Program-made: the position numbers and the translations under genes | In this document: positions 1 to 8,272 of the stretch, piece after piece | How the letters are laid out: each line of letters opens with the position of its first letter | Position numbering within the stretch: position 1 is the first letter of the stretch | Notes under the pieces: model-generated | The model's input: only the letters and a program-made list of their open reading frames with translations | What the model was told of the DNA's origin: nothing | Databases searched by the model: none | Source of the DNA: Neoactinobaculum massilliense | GTDB lineage: Bacteria; Actinomycetota; Actinomycetes; Actinomycetales; Actinomycetaceae | Assembly: GCF_900604955.1 (NCBI RefSeq) | Contig: NZ_UWPE01000001.1 | Span: 434,001 to 498,000, forward strand | DNA: 64,000 bases | Direction of reading: 5' to 3'

Positions 1-1
1 C

Positions 2-2590
2 TATGATTTGCAGTCTGATTGCGATGTGGCGAACACACCATTCTCCGACAACGATCACATCAACACCACGCACAACGGCTCCGCGTTTGGGCAGACGGAC
101 AACTACGGCCAGGCCACCTCCCTCGCCGGCGCGAATGCCTCCGATGGCAAGAACGGGTGCACCTACCCCCGCGAGGTCCCCACGCTGTTCAACCAGTTCG
201 ATGCGGCTGGCGTGAGCTGGAAGGGTTACGCGCAGGATCTGCGGAACATCCCGGGCCGTGAGGATGGTCCCGCCGGAGCTCCTGGCACCCTTGAGAACTC
301 CCCGTACACCAACCCGAAGAACATGCAACCGAGCGCCGCTGAGAAGGCCGCCGGCATCACGTCCTTCACGGGCGCCACCGCGGACGGCACCGACCAGTAC
401 GTGGCCAAGCACTATCCCTTCCCCTGGTTCGCTTCTATTACGGGTCAGGATGGCGGCGCGCTCACCACGCCGGTTGATGGCGGCACGGATGCCGATACCG
501 CCCACCATGCCAACCTGGCCGATCAGGACAACGGCCTGATCGCTGACCTCAACAAGCCGGCGGATGAGGTACCAGCATTCAACTGGATCACCCCGAACAA
601 CTGCTCTGATGCGCATGACGCCACCTGCAAGGGCAACAACATGTCCGGCCTGTTCGACGAGAACGGCAACCCGGACTACTCCCTCCCGCTGGACACGCCG
701 GCCAAGAACAACACCGGCGGGCTCTACGCCTCGGATCTATTCCTGCGCTACTACATTCCGCTCATTGAAAACTCCGCCGCCTTCAAGGATGGCGGACTCA
801 TTGACATCACCTTCGACGAGGCCAATCCGCCGTTTGTGAACATGTCCTTCAATAATGCGACGGATCAGACGGACGTGGCCAAGGCCGCTGCCTCCAACGA
901 GCTCTACCAGTACAAGCAGCAGAACGTGACGGATCTGGCCGATGGCTACAAGGACTATGCGGCGCACACCTTCCCGCAATCCTCTGATATGGCCAAGAAC
1001 TACATCGTTGCTGACCAGGCCGGCCAGAACATTAACGGCAAGAACGTCACCTGGGAGCCCACGGGCCCGAACTCCACCCTGGAGACGGACGCCAACGGCA
1101 ACCAGCTCTACCCGGGCCCTGGCGACAACGGGTACATCACCCGTCCGCCAGCCTGCGATGAAACCGGTGCGGATGGCTTCAACTGCGTGGAGGGTGCCAA
1201 GAATACCGGCTACTACGCAAGCGGTGCCAAGACCCTCAAGAATCTCAGCGTGCCGGCTGGTGCCTCGAGCATCACGGCGAGCGTGACCGTGGGTGACACG
1301 GGACGTGCCGTGACGGGCACGGGTATTCCGGATGGCACCTTTGTAGGCACCGTTACCAACGAGGGCCCGCATGCGCCGTCGTTCGATCAGGGCATGAACG
1401 CCTCCTTCACGCTGGTGGATAAGAACGGCAACCCCGTGAAGACCACCGCGGCGGTCACCGAAGTGACGCTCTCCGCCACAGGAATTCCCGGCCACCTGAA
1501 CGAGGGGGAGACCCCGAACGTCCTCTTTGACGCTCAGGATGCCACGCCCGGCGGTGGTCGCACCGGCTCCGTACTCATTTCCCCGCTCATCAAGCCAGGA
1601 ACCGTGTCCACCACGTACTACAACCACTACTCGTGGCTACGCACCATGGAGGACATCTTCCAGGTGTCAAACGGCACGGATAATACGCCGCTTGCGGCCG
1701 GCACCGTGTCCGGCGGCCTCGACGGCGAGGGTCATCTCGGTTTCGCCGCGCAAGCGGGCCTGGCGCCCTTCGGTACCGATGTGTTCACGAACGCCTCGAC
1801 TCCGACCGATCAGCCCACGAGTGAGCCCACTGGTACCCCGACCGATCAGCCCACGGGCAACCCGACGAGCAAACCGACCACCGGTAAGGGCAGCGCGGCC
1901 GTCAACCCCACGGGTAACCTCTTCGAGTTCTACGTGTCTGGCCGGCCTTCCGACGGCGTCAAACTAGTTCCCTTTGGCAAGGCGCTTGACGAGGGCTTTG
2001 CGGGTGACTGGAATGGTGACGGTACCGCTACCGCGGGGGTGCGGCGCGGAAATGTGTTCATGCTGAAGAATTCGCACCGGGGCGGTCAGGCGGACGTCAC
2101 CTTTGCTTATGGGCGCCCGGGTGACCAGGTGCTGGTTGGTGACTGGAACGGTGACGGTAAGGACACCATCGCGGTGCGCCGCGGCAACGTGGTGTATGCG
2201 AAGAATTCACTGTCCGGTGGCCAGGCGGACGTCACTTTCGCATACGGCAAGGTGAGTGACAAGGCTATCGCCGGTGACTTCAACGGCAATGGCAAGGACA
2301 CGGTGTCCGTGGTACGTGGCAACGTGATCCACGTGAAGAATGCGTTGGCCGGTGGCCAGGCAGACCGGCAGTTTGCCTACGGCCACAGCGGGGACAGGTT
2401 CCTCGCCGGTGACTGGAATGGTGACGGTAAGGATACGGTGTCGGTGGTGCGCGGCAACGTGCTCCACGTGAACAACGGTCTCAAGGCCGGCGCCGCTGAT
2501 TCCCGCATTACCTTCCCGCATCTGGGCAAGGCGGTTTTCAGCGGTGACTTCACTCGGTCAAGAGCCGATACGCTCGGCACACACAAGTAG
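2..2590 (+). CDS. Secreted phosphoesterase with C-terminal FG-GAP-like repeats (5' end outside window)
   Basis: The reading frame is open from the window edge, so the signal peptide and N-terminal active-site segment are not visible. The visible N-terminal part resembles the phosphoesterase family of bacterial phospholipase C and acid phosphatases (Pfam phosphoesterase type). Typical stretches are HHANLADQDNG, WITPNNCSDAHD and GLIDITFDEA, which supply metal- and phosphate-binding Asp, His and Asn residues. A Pro/Thr/Ser-rich linker (about 1797-1890) joins this to a C-terminal domain of regular Asp-rich repeats. There is no LPxTG sorting signal and the protein ends in THK, so it is probably released or held non-covalently at the wall. 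The substrate is unknown; a phosphomonoester or phospholipid is plausible. Confidence 0.8.
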   Translation, partial: YDLQSDCDVANTPFSDNDHINTTHNGSAFGQTDNYGQATSLAGANASDGKNGCTYPREVPTLFNQFDAAGVSWKGYAQDLRNIPGREDGPAGAPGTLENSPYTNPKNMQPSAAEKAAGITSFTGATADGTDQYVAKHYPFPWFASITGQDGGALTTPVDGGTDADTAHHANLADQDNGLIADLNKPADEVPAFNWITPNNCSDAHDATCKGNNMSGLFDENGNPDYSLPLDTPAKNNTGGLYASDLFLRYYIPLIENSAAFKDGGLIDITFDEANPPFVNMSFNNATDQTDVAKAAASNELYQYKQQNVTDLADGYKDYAAHTFPQSSDMAKNYIVADQAGQNINGKNVTWEPTGPNSTLETDANGNQLYPGPGDNGYITRPPACDETGADGFNCVEGAKNTGYYASGAKTLKNLSVPAGASSITASVTVGDTGRAVTGTGIPDGTFVGTVTNEGPHAPSFDQGMNASFTLVDKNGNPVKTTAAVTEVTLSATGIPGHLNEGETPNVLFDAQDATPGGGRTGSVLISPLIKPGTVSTTYYNHYSWLRTMEDIFQVSNGTDNTPLAAGTVSGGLDGEGHLGFAAQAGLAPFGTDVFTNASTPTDQPTSEPTGTPTDQPTGNPTSKPTTGKGSAAVNPTGNLFEFYVSGRPSDGVKLVPFGKALDEGFAGDWNGDGTATAGVRRGNVFMLKNSHRGGQADVTFAYGRPGDQVLVGDWNGDGKDTIAVRRGNVVYAKNSLSGGQADVTFAYGKVSDKAIAGDFNGNGKDTVSVVRGNVIHVKNALAGGQADRQFAYGHSGDRFLAGDWNGDGKDTVSVVRGNVLHVNNGLKAGAADSRITFPHLGKAVFSGDFTRSRADTLGTHK
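2003..2590 (+). repeat. Five in-frame 45-residue Asp-rich repeats within the phosphoesterase
   Basis: The calcium-loop-like motif G-D-[WF]-N-G-[DN]-G recurs with its GAC codon at 2006, 2141, 2276 and 2411. A degenerate fifth copy (GDFTRSRAD) is at 2546. The spacing is exactly 135 nt each time. Between loops the units share VRRGNV/VVRGNV and GGQAD-x-FAYG. The pattern looks like FG-GAP/VCBS-type beta-propeller or cell-surface binding repeats. The last unit has lost most of its acidic residues. Confidence 0.85.
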
Positions 2591-2648
2591 CAAGTAGCTG
2601 GTGAATCGGTGGGCCGGGGGCAACCTCGGCCCACCATGAAGGATCCCT

Positions 2649-3215
2649 ATGAAGTCACGTGTCTTTGCGATAATTGCGCTTCCCGTCCTACTCGCGGGAT
2701 GCGGGGGAGCGGGGCAGTCAGGAAATTCGGCTACCTCGCTTTCAGCGGCTGAACAGCTGGCAAGCCAGGGGGCGCCCAGCTATCTTCCATCCACCTCGCC
2801 GGCCTCGGCCACGTTGGATGGCTCGGCCAAAGAACCTGCGCTTACTATGCAGGGCCTCGCCGTACGCGTGAGGCTGGAAGGCAGCGACAGGCTCACCATG
2901 AAGGTGAGCGGCCCCTTCACCACCGTCACCGATGACCCGTCGGTGGAGGCGGCTGATTGTACATGGACGGTGGAGATTTCCGACGTTCACGGCACCATTC
3001 CACTGTCCACCGCCCAGTTCAATGTGCAGGATGCACGCGGCACCTATCACACGCTCTCCGCCGGCACGGGCGATATGCCCACGCGCATCACAGACGGGCA
3101 CACGGCAACGTTCAAGCTTCACGGTACCGTGCCCTCCGGTGACGGCATGCTGCGCTGGGCGCCGGACGGCACTCATGTGGTGGCGCTGTGGGACTACATT
3201 GGCGAGTTTGATTAG
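2649..3215 (+). CDS. Secreted lipoprotein, possible DUF4352/MPT63-like immunoglobulin fold
   Basis: The N-terminus MKSRVFAIIALPVLLAGC is a lipoprotein signal peptide with lipobox LAGC (lipidated Cys18), so the product should be anchored to the outer face of the membrane. A Ser/Ala-rich spacer follows. The C-terminal part, about residues 55-185, is predicted to be all-beta. Its phrase IPLSTAQFNVQDARGTYHTL resembles the shared strand pattern of DUF4352/MPT63-type extracytoplasmic domains, but this is a weak match by eye. An AAGGA ribosome-binding site precedes the ATG. It lies downstream of the phosphoesterase on the same strand, with about 58 nt between. No function can be assigned. Confidence 0.75.
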   Translation: MKSRVFAIIALPVLLAGCGGAGQSGNSATSLSAAEQLASQGAPSYLPSTSPASATLDGSAKEPALTMQGLAVRVRLEGSDRLTMKVSGPFTTVTDDPSVEAADCTWTVEISDVHGTIPLSTAQFNVQDARGTYHTLSAGTGDMPTRITDGHTATFKLHGTVPSGDGMLRWAPDGTHVVALWDYIGEFD

Positions 3216-3355
3216 CCGACGCCGGACCGGGTAGGTGGGACGGCGCCTTCCGGGGCACGCACCACGGAGGTGGCGGGCTACGCGCCCACCCGACGTCGTC
3301 GGTACCACGGAGCGGATACTCGGCACCTCCGCCGGGAGACGATAGGCTAGACAGT

Positions 3356-3679
3356 ATGCGCCCCGTACCTCGATCCCTCAGTACCGCCCTTACCGTTTAC
3401 TTTGCCCTCAACATGGTGGTGGGCTGGGTGACGGTCATTATGAAACAGAGTGCGGATCTCTATGTCACCATCGTCTTCGGCACGCTCGGCGTCATTCTGG
3501 CTACCTGGGCCTGGCGGCGTAGGCGACCGTGGATCTTTGCGGCCGGCATCCTCTTCGCGCTGCTATTCACGCCGTCACCGTTGGGCATGTGGCCAATGAC
3601 AATCGGCTTTGTCGGCTTCCTGGTGTGGGCTGTCTGGTACACGAAGTACTACATCGATACTCATGAAGGATTGATCTAA
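3356..3679 (+). CDS. Small integral membrane protein, unknown function
   Basis: A 107-residue protein with about four hydrophobic segments (near residues 8-27, 33-52, 57-75 and 80-97) and a short basic loop containing RRRRP. No catalytic motif is visible. Its stop codon overlaps the bcp start by one base (TAATG), so the two are almost certainly co-transcribed and translationally coupled. I do not recognise the family. Coupling to a peroxiredoxin gene hints at an envelope or redox context but does not prove it. Confidence 0.75.
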   Translation: MRPVPRSLSTALTVYFALNMVVGWVTVIMKQSADLYVTIVFGTLGVILATWAWRRRRPWIFAAGILFALLFTPSPLGMWPMTIGFVGFLVWAVWYTKYYIDTHEGLI

Positions 3680-4149
3680 TGAAACTGGCAGTTGGGGATA
3701 CGGCTCCGGAGTTCACGTTGGAGACCCTGGACGGGACGGTCACACTTTCGCGAGCGCTGGAGGAGTCCGAGCGTGGCGTGATCGTCTACTTCTACCCGAA
3801 AGCTCTGACGCCCGGTTGCACCACCGAGGCCTGTGATTTCCGCGATTCGGAGAACTCGCTGCGCGGAGCCGGGTACACGGTCATTGGGATTTCAGCGGAC
3901 CCGGTGGCCAAGCTGCAGAAATTCGTGGATAAGAATGCGCTCAACTTCCCACTCGCTTCAGATCCGGATCGCTCCGTGCACGAGGCCTATGGAGCCTACG
4001 GAGAGAAAATGAGCTTCGGACGCAAGGTGGTGGGCACAATCCGTTCCACCTTCGTGGTGGGCAAGGATGGCAAGATTCTTCAGGCGCAGTACGGGGTGCG
4101 AGCCTCCGGGCATGTGGCACGGCTGCGGCGCGAGCTGGGGATTGACTAG
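3679..4149 (+). CDS. bcp: Thioredoxin-dependent peroxiredoxin (Bcp/PrxQ type)
   Basis: A 156-residue AhpC/TSA-family peroxiredoxin, which reduces H2O2 and organic hydroperoxides using thioredoxin. The motif FYPKALTPGCTTEAC carries the peroxidatic Cys47 and, five residues on, the resolving Cys52, the arrangement of Bcp/PrxQ enzymes. The length fits the family (150-160 residues). The start overlaps the stop of the preceding membrane-protein gene. A thioredoxin gene that could serve as reductant partner lies elsewhere in the window, near 42.8 kb. Confidence 0.93.
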   Translation: MKLAVGDTAPEFTLETLDGTVTLSRALEESERGVIVYFYPKALTPGCTTEACDFRDSENSLRGAGYTVIGISADPVAKLQKFVDKNALNFPLASDPDRSVHEAYGAYGEKMSFGRKVVGTIRSTFVVGKDGKILQAQYGVRASGHVARLRRELGID

Positions 4150-4210
4150 CCGGTAGTGACGGAGCGCCTAGCGCGCAGCGCGAAGCCACGCGATACAATG
4201 TACGGGCTTC

Positions 4211-4295
4211 GCGCGAGTGGCGGAATTGGTAGACGCGCCAGATTTAGGTTCTGGTACCTCTCGGTGTGCGGGTTCAAGTCCCGCCTCGCGCACCA
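4211..4295 (+). tRNA. tRNA-Leu (anticodon UAG)
   Basis: Acceptor stem GCGCGAG pairs with CTCGCGC at 4285-4291. The anticodon stem CCAGA/TCTGG encloses loop TTTAGGT, giving anticodon TAG. There is a long class II variable arm and a T-loop GGTTCAAGTCC. The 3' CCA is encoded. Confidence 0.97.
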
Positions 4296-4334
4296 GTTTC
4301 TGTGCACCATCGGCTGGGTCAACTGCCCGGCCGA

Positions 4335-6119
4335 TTACTTTTTGGCGGCGTAGATTCGATCGACCACGTCCGCGAAATTCTTGAGCACAACCTCGCGGCG
4401 CACCTTCATGGACGGTGTCAGCATCCCGTTCTCCTCCGTGAAATCGCCGGGAAGCACCTCGAATTTACGAATCGATTCGGCTCGGGATACATGCGCATTT
4501 GCGCGGTCAATGCCGCGCTGAAGGGATGCGAGCACCGCCGGGTGAACGCGTGCCTCGGCGGTGCTCATTGGCGGGAGCTTATGCGCCCGCAGCCAGCCGG
4601 GCAGCAGCTGCGCATCAAGCGTGATAAGGGCAGCGATAAACGGCTTCCGGTCTCCAATCACCATGATTTGCGAGATGAGCGGGTGTGAGGCCAGCGCATC
4701 CTGGAGCACGTCCGGCGCTACGTTCTTTCCGCCGGCCGTCACAATGAGATGCTTCTTCCGGCCAATGATTTCCAATGCGCCGTTTTTATTCACGGAGCCG
4801 AGATCACCGCTGAGGAACCAGCCATCCTCAAATGCGGCCGCGGTAGCCTCCGCATTGTTGTGATAGCGGCGGAAGACGCCGGGGCCTTTAATCTGAATTT
4901 CGCCGTCCTCGGCAATACGAACCCGGGTGCCGGGGAATGTGCGGCCCAGATTGCCCGGCACGGCCTTACCCCAGTCCTGCACGGTGCCGGAGCCCAGCGT
5001 TTCGGTGAGGCCGTAGATCTCCGTCACCGGCATGCCGATCCCGCCATAGAAGTGGGAGAGGTCGTTTCCCAGGGGTGCGCCGGCGGAAATAATTCCGCTG
5101 ACCTTTCCACCCACGGCATAGCGGATCTTCGAGAGAACAAGGCGATCAGCCAGGCGCCGTTCAAGGCGGAACAGCGGTCCATGGAAGTGCTTCTGGCTGT
5201 TGCGCTCGGCCACGCTCGCCGCCCACTTGAAGATACGTCGCCCAAGTCCGGCGCCGGCCTTGGCCTCGGCCGCGTTGTATACCTTCTCCAGTACGCGCGG
5301 CACCACGACGAGCAGGGTGGGCTGGAACATGTGAAGATCGTGGGTGAGATTGTGGATATTGGGGGCAAAGGCCACCTGCGCGCTTCCACCAATGCAGATG
5401 AGCGTGATAATCCGCCCCATGACGTGCGCGAGGGGAAGGAACTGGAGCAGGCGGGTTTGAGGATTCATCACCAGTCGCGGTGACCATTCGCGCGCGCCAA
5501 GGCAAATATAGGTGAAATTACTGTGCGTGAGCTCTACGCCCTTCGGGCGTCCCGTGGTGCCGGAGGTGTACACGATCGAATACAGCGTGTCCCCGGAAAT
5601 GCCGCGTATCCGGGCGTCTAGATCGTCCTCCGTCACCGCGGTGGCGTGCGTCTCCACCTGCGAAAGTCCTTCGGCGTCGAGCATAACGATCACCTGGTCG
5701 GTGGCCTTGGAGCTAACCAGTTCACGCCGGTCCGCCGTATCAACAAACACGCCGCGTACGTTGGCGTCCTCAAGGATCCACTCCAGCTGGGAGGCCGAGT
5801 CCGTCTGGTAGATGGGCACAACTACGAGTCCGGAAAGCGCGCACGCCAGGTCGAGGAGGCACCACTCAAGCGACGTGGCGCCCATGATGCCAATGGCGTC
5901 CCCGCGCTGGAACCCCATACCTATGAGGCCGCGCGCGATCTTTCGAATGCGCGAATCTAAGTCACGCATGGTGAGCGGACGCCAGCCATCGCCGAGGGGC
6001 TCGGGCTCGTAGAGGACGGGCGAATTTGGTAGACGCTTGAGGCGATCGGCCAAAAGATCGGGCACGGTGACGATTCTCTTGGCATGGCGACGCATCTTGC
6101 GCGGCGTGACGTTCTTCAC
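4335..6119 (-). CDS. fadD: Long-chain fatty-acid-CoA ligase (AMP-forming)
   Basis: A 594-residue acyl-activating enzyme that forms acyl-AMP and then acyl-CoA, supplying lipid synthesis or beta-oxidation. The P-loop signature YTSGTTGRPKG is at residues 184-194. Later come the A5-type motif YGLTET, the hinge region around GDLG and the catalytic-lysine region near the C-terminus. It resembles the FadD15-type ligases of Actinobacteria. The start is GTG, chosen for the AAGGAG site seven bases upstream. It is transcribed divergently from the FAH-family gene, and the shared intergenic space carries two inverted repeats that may be operators. Confidence 0.9.
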   Translation of the reverse strand: MKNVTPRKMRRHAKRIVTVPDLLADRLKRLPNSPVLYEPEPLGDGWRPLTMRDLDSRIRKIARGLIGMGFQRGDAIGIMGATSLEWCLLDLACALSGLVVVPIYQTDSASQLEWILEDANVRGVFVDTADRRELVSSKATDQVIVMLDAEGLSQVETHATAVTEDDLDARIRGISGDTLYSIVYTSGTTGRPKGVELTHSNFTYICLGAREWSPRLVMNPQTRLLQFLPLAHVMGRIITLICIGGSAQVAFAPNIHNLTHDLHMFQPTLLVVVPRVLEKVYNAAEAKAGAGLGRRIFKWAASVAERNSQKHFHGPLFRLERRLADRLVLSKIRYAVGGKVSGIISAGAPLGNDLSHFYGGIGMPVTEIYGLTETLGSGTVQDWGKAVPGNLGRTFPGTRVRIAEDGEIQIKGPGVFRRYHNNAEATAAAFEDGWFLSGDLGSVNKNGALEIIGRKKHLIVTAGGKNVAPDVLQDALASHPLISQIMVIGDRKPFIAALITLDAQLLPGWLRAHKLPPMSTAEARVHPAVLASLQRGIDRANAHVSRAESIRKFEVLPGDFTEENGMLTPSMKVRREVVLKNFADVVDRIYAAKK

Positions 6120-6132
6120 GGCAGTTCTCCTT

Positions 6133-6161
6133 AGTTACGCTTCGGTAACTTATTGCATAAG
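6133..6161. promoter_or_regulatory. Two adjacent inverted repeats between fadD and the FAH gene
   Basis: AGTTAC-N6-GTAACT (6133-6150) is followed directly by CTTAT-N3-ATAAG (6149-6161), a few bases upstream of the fadD ribosome-binding site. TetR-family repressors of fatty-acid genes often use palindromes of this kind, but no regulator is encoded nearby. Operator function is inference. Confidence 0.4.
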
Positions 6162-6242
6162 CGTACGCCTTTAGCTTGGAAATGGCTGAATACGGGCATG
6201 GATGTGACCGCGGCAACCCCGTGGCTCACGTACCCTGGGGAC

Positions 6243-6980
6243 ATGAAGATTGCACGCCTCAGTTTGCAGCAGGGCCCGCGGTACGGGGTCTATGACGAAG
6301 TGAAGCACGACTACATTGTGTTGTCCGATGACCCAATGTTTGGGGATTCCACGCCAACCGGTCAGCGTATTCCGGCTACGGAGGCGAACCTGGTGGCGCC
6401 CATGCTGCCCCGCTCCAAGGTGATTGGTTTCGTGGGCTCGTACGCTAGTGATGCGCGCCTTGAGGATCTGGGCGTGTTCATCAAGCCCAACACGGCGGTA
6501 TCCGGCCCGAATGATCCGCTCGTTATTCCCGCCTGGGCGGACCAGGTATTTATTGAACCTGAGCTGGCCATCGTGATTGGCCGGCCGGTGAAAGACATTG
6601 CGCCAGATCGTGCGCATGAGGCCATTTTTGGTTTCACCCTCTCCAACGACGCCACCTCCACCGCGTCCGGTGCCCGCGCGAAAATGTGGGACACGAGCCT
6701 GCCGCTCGGTCCGATCATTGACACGGCGCTGGATACCTCAAGCCTGGACCTGGTTGCCAGCATCAATGGTGAGGAGGTAGGCCGCGCCTCCACCGCAACG
6801 CTCGCCTTTAGCCCTGAGGAACTGGTGGCCTACGCGTCCAGCCTGGCCACCCTGCTACCCGGCGACATCATCTCCACCGGCACCCCGTTGCGCAACTGCT
6901 TCGTGCACGCCGGGGACACCGCAGAGGTAAGCCTGGAGGGGATCGGCACGCTCACGAACCCCGTCTACAAGGCCGAGTAG
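6243..6980 (+). CDS. Fumarylacetoacetate hydrolase-family protein
   Basis: A 245-residue FAH-superfamily enzyme, a group of metal-dependent C-C hydrolases, decarboxylases or isomerases acting on beta-dicarbonyl acids. Seen: the acidic metal-ligand segment FIEPELAIVIG, the SNDAT core motif and LPLGP. Many actinobacterial homologues begin MKIAR and sit beside gltX, which supports the ATG at 6243 over an in-frame ATG at 6153. The ribosome-binding site is poor (GGGGA, very close to ATG). The exact substrate cannot be predicted. A MalY-like gene on the other strand separates it from gltX. Confidence 0.85.
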   Translation: MKIARLSLQQGPRYGVYDEVKHDYIVLSDDPMFGDSTPTGQRIPATEANLVAPMLPRSKVIGFVGSYASDARLEDLGVFIKPNTAVSGPNDPLVIPAWADQVFIEPELAIVIGRPVKDIAPDRAHEAIFGFTLSNDATSTASGARAKMWDTSLPLGPIIDTALDTSSLDLVASINGEEVGRASTATLAFSPEELVAYASSLATLLPGDIISTGTPLRNCFVHAGDTAEVSLEGIGTLTNPVYKAE

Positions 6981-7089
6981 TTTCACCGGACATCGGGCGC
7001 GTGCGGAGGCGGGCCCGGACGACGCCGCTAGCTCACGGCCTTAATCCGTAACGCGCGTCGCAGTCCGGTGGTACTCAAACCGGGCGCAA

Positions 7090-8247
7090 CTAGGCCACCG
7101 GAATGGCCGGAGAGTCCTGGCCACGCAGAGCTTTCTCAATGCGATCTAGCGCGTCATTGAGCACCGGTTGCGTGGTGGCGAAGATCATGCGGGCCGACTG
7201 CTCGTATCCCCGGCCAAAATTCTGGCCGGGGGAGAGGCTCACCTTCGCGTGCTCACGCAGATAATCCGCGGGGTGCTCCGCAAGCGCGCGGTTGGCAGCG
7301 CCGGAGAAGTCAAGCCAGGTGATATAGGTGGCCTCCACATGCGGTGCGGTAACACCCGGCCAGTGCGCCACGCGTTCCTCAATCATGCGGGCATTCTCGC
7401 GTAGGTTCGCCTGCACCTGTGCGATCCACCCCTCGCAGTCGCGGTAGGCCACCACACCCGCGCGCGCACCAACCAGCGCGCAGTCATTACCGATTCCGGC
7501 GCGGGCGGCGTCGTCCGGGTTGTGGAACACCACCTGTGCGCACTTGAGGCCCGCGATGTTCCAGCCTTTCGAGGCAGAGATCGCGGAAACCGTGCGGGCG
7601 CGCGTGGTAGGGGTGAGCGGGGCGAAGGGACAGAACGGGGCTGAAAGAGTCAGCGGGGCATGAATGTTGTCCTCGAACACGCGAGCGCCCGTCGCCTCAA
7701 TGAGTGTGGCGACCTCCTCCAGCTCCGTGCGCGTGAGGCTGCGGCCCACCGGATTCCACGGATTGCAGAGAATGAGGAGGCTGTCCTTCGTGAGGGCGGC
7801 GCGCAGGCCATCCAGATCCAGGTGCCACATGCCGACGTCGAAGAGGGAGGGCACCTCAACAATTGGGTGCCCATGCAGTGCGGGCAGACTAAGGAACGGG
7901 GCATAGGCCGGGGTTGGCACTACAACGGGCGCACCCGGTGCGAGGAATGTGTCAAGGGTGAGGGAGAGCGCGGAGAGCACATCCGGGAGCAGGCCGATGC
8001 GCTCTGTATCCGGAGCCGGGCCAAACTGTGCCAGGTAGCTTGCTGTGGCCTCCCGGAGTGCCGCGCCGTCCACCGCGGGGACGTAACCCAGGGTGCCCGC
8101 TTCGGCGTCGTGAATAAGACAGTCACGAATCTCAGGGGCCACCCCGTAATCCATCTCGGCCAAATGCATGCCGATCGTGCCCGGGAAGTCCGTCCACTTC
8201 TTGGAAGTGTTGCGAATAAGGCGGGAAACATCGAATTCATCGCGCAT
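7090..8247 (-). CDS. MalY/PatB-type pyridoxal-phosphate aminotransferase / cystathionine beta-lyase
   Basis: A 385-residue fold-type I PLP enzyme. The Schiff-base lysine lies in SASKGWNIAG, and ILCNPWNPVGR and EDNIHAPL match the MalY/PatB group, which cleaves cystathionine or related C-S compounds. The usual DEIH box reads DNIH here; the PLP-contacting Asp is kept. The ATG at 8247 gives the normal family N-terminus (MRDEFDVSRLI). An upstream start would run into the gltX gene. It is divergent from gltX with only 25 bp between the starts, so the two promoters must overlap. Confidence 0.85.
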   Translation of the reverse strand: MRDEFDVSRLIRNTSKKWTDFPGTIGMHLAEMDYGVAPEIRDCLIHDAEAGTLGYVPAVDGAALREATASYLAQFGPAPDTERIGLLPDVLSALSLTLDTFLAPGAPVVVPTPAYAPFLSLPALHGHPIVEVPSLFDVGMWHLDLDGLRAALTKDSLLILCNPWNPVGRSLTRTELEEVATLIEATGARVFEDNIHAPLTLSAPFCPFAPLTPTTRARTVSAISASKGWNIAGLKCAQVVFHNPDDAARAGIGNDCALVGARAGVVAYRDCEGWIAQVQANLRENARMIEERVAHWPGVTAPHVEATYITWLDFSGAANRALAEHPADYLREHAKVSLSPGQNFGRGYEQSARMIFATTQPVLNDALDRIEKALRGQDSPAIPVA

Positions 8248-8272
8248 GCCCTTAGGGTAGCCTGAAGCCACT

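Noticed and set aside
737-1627. Long open frame on the minus strand opposite the phosphoesterase
   Set aside because: It is the antisense of a well-supported gene in GC-rich DNA, has no recognisable domain and a composition biased to Arg/Gly/Val. Similar antisense frames opposite rne (37369-38739), obg (40183-41421) and cydAB (34040-35530, plus strand) were rejected for the same reason.
1797-1890. Short tandem repeats that could suggest a CRISPR-like array
   Set aside because: They encode a Pro/Thr/Ser linker in frame with the phosphoesterase, without regular spacers. No cas genes are nearby.
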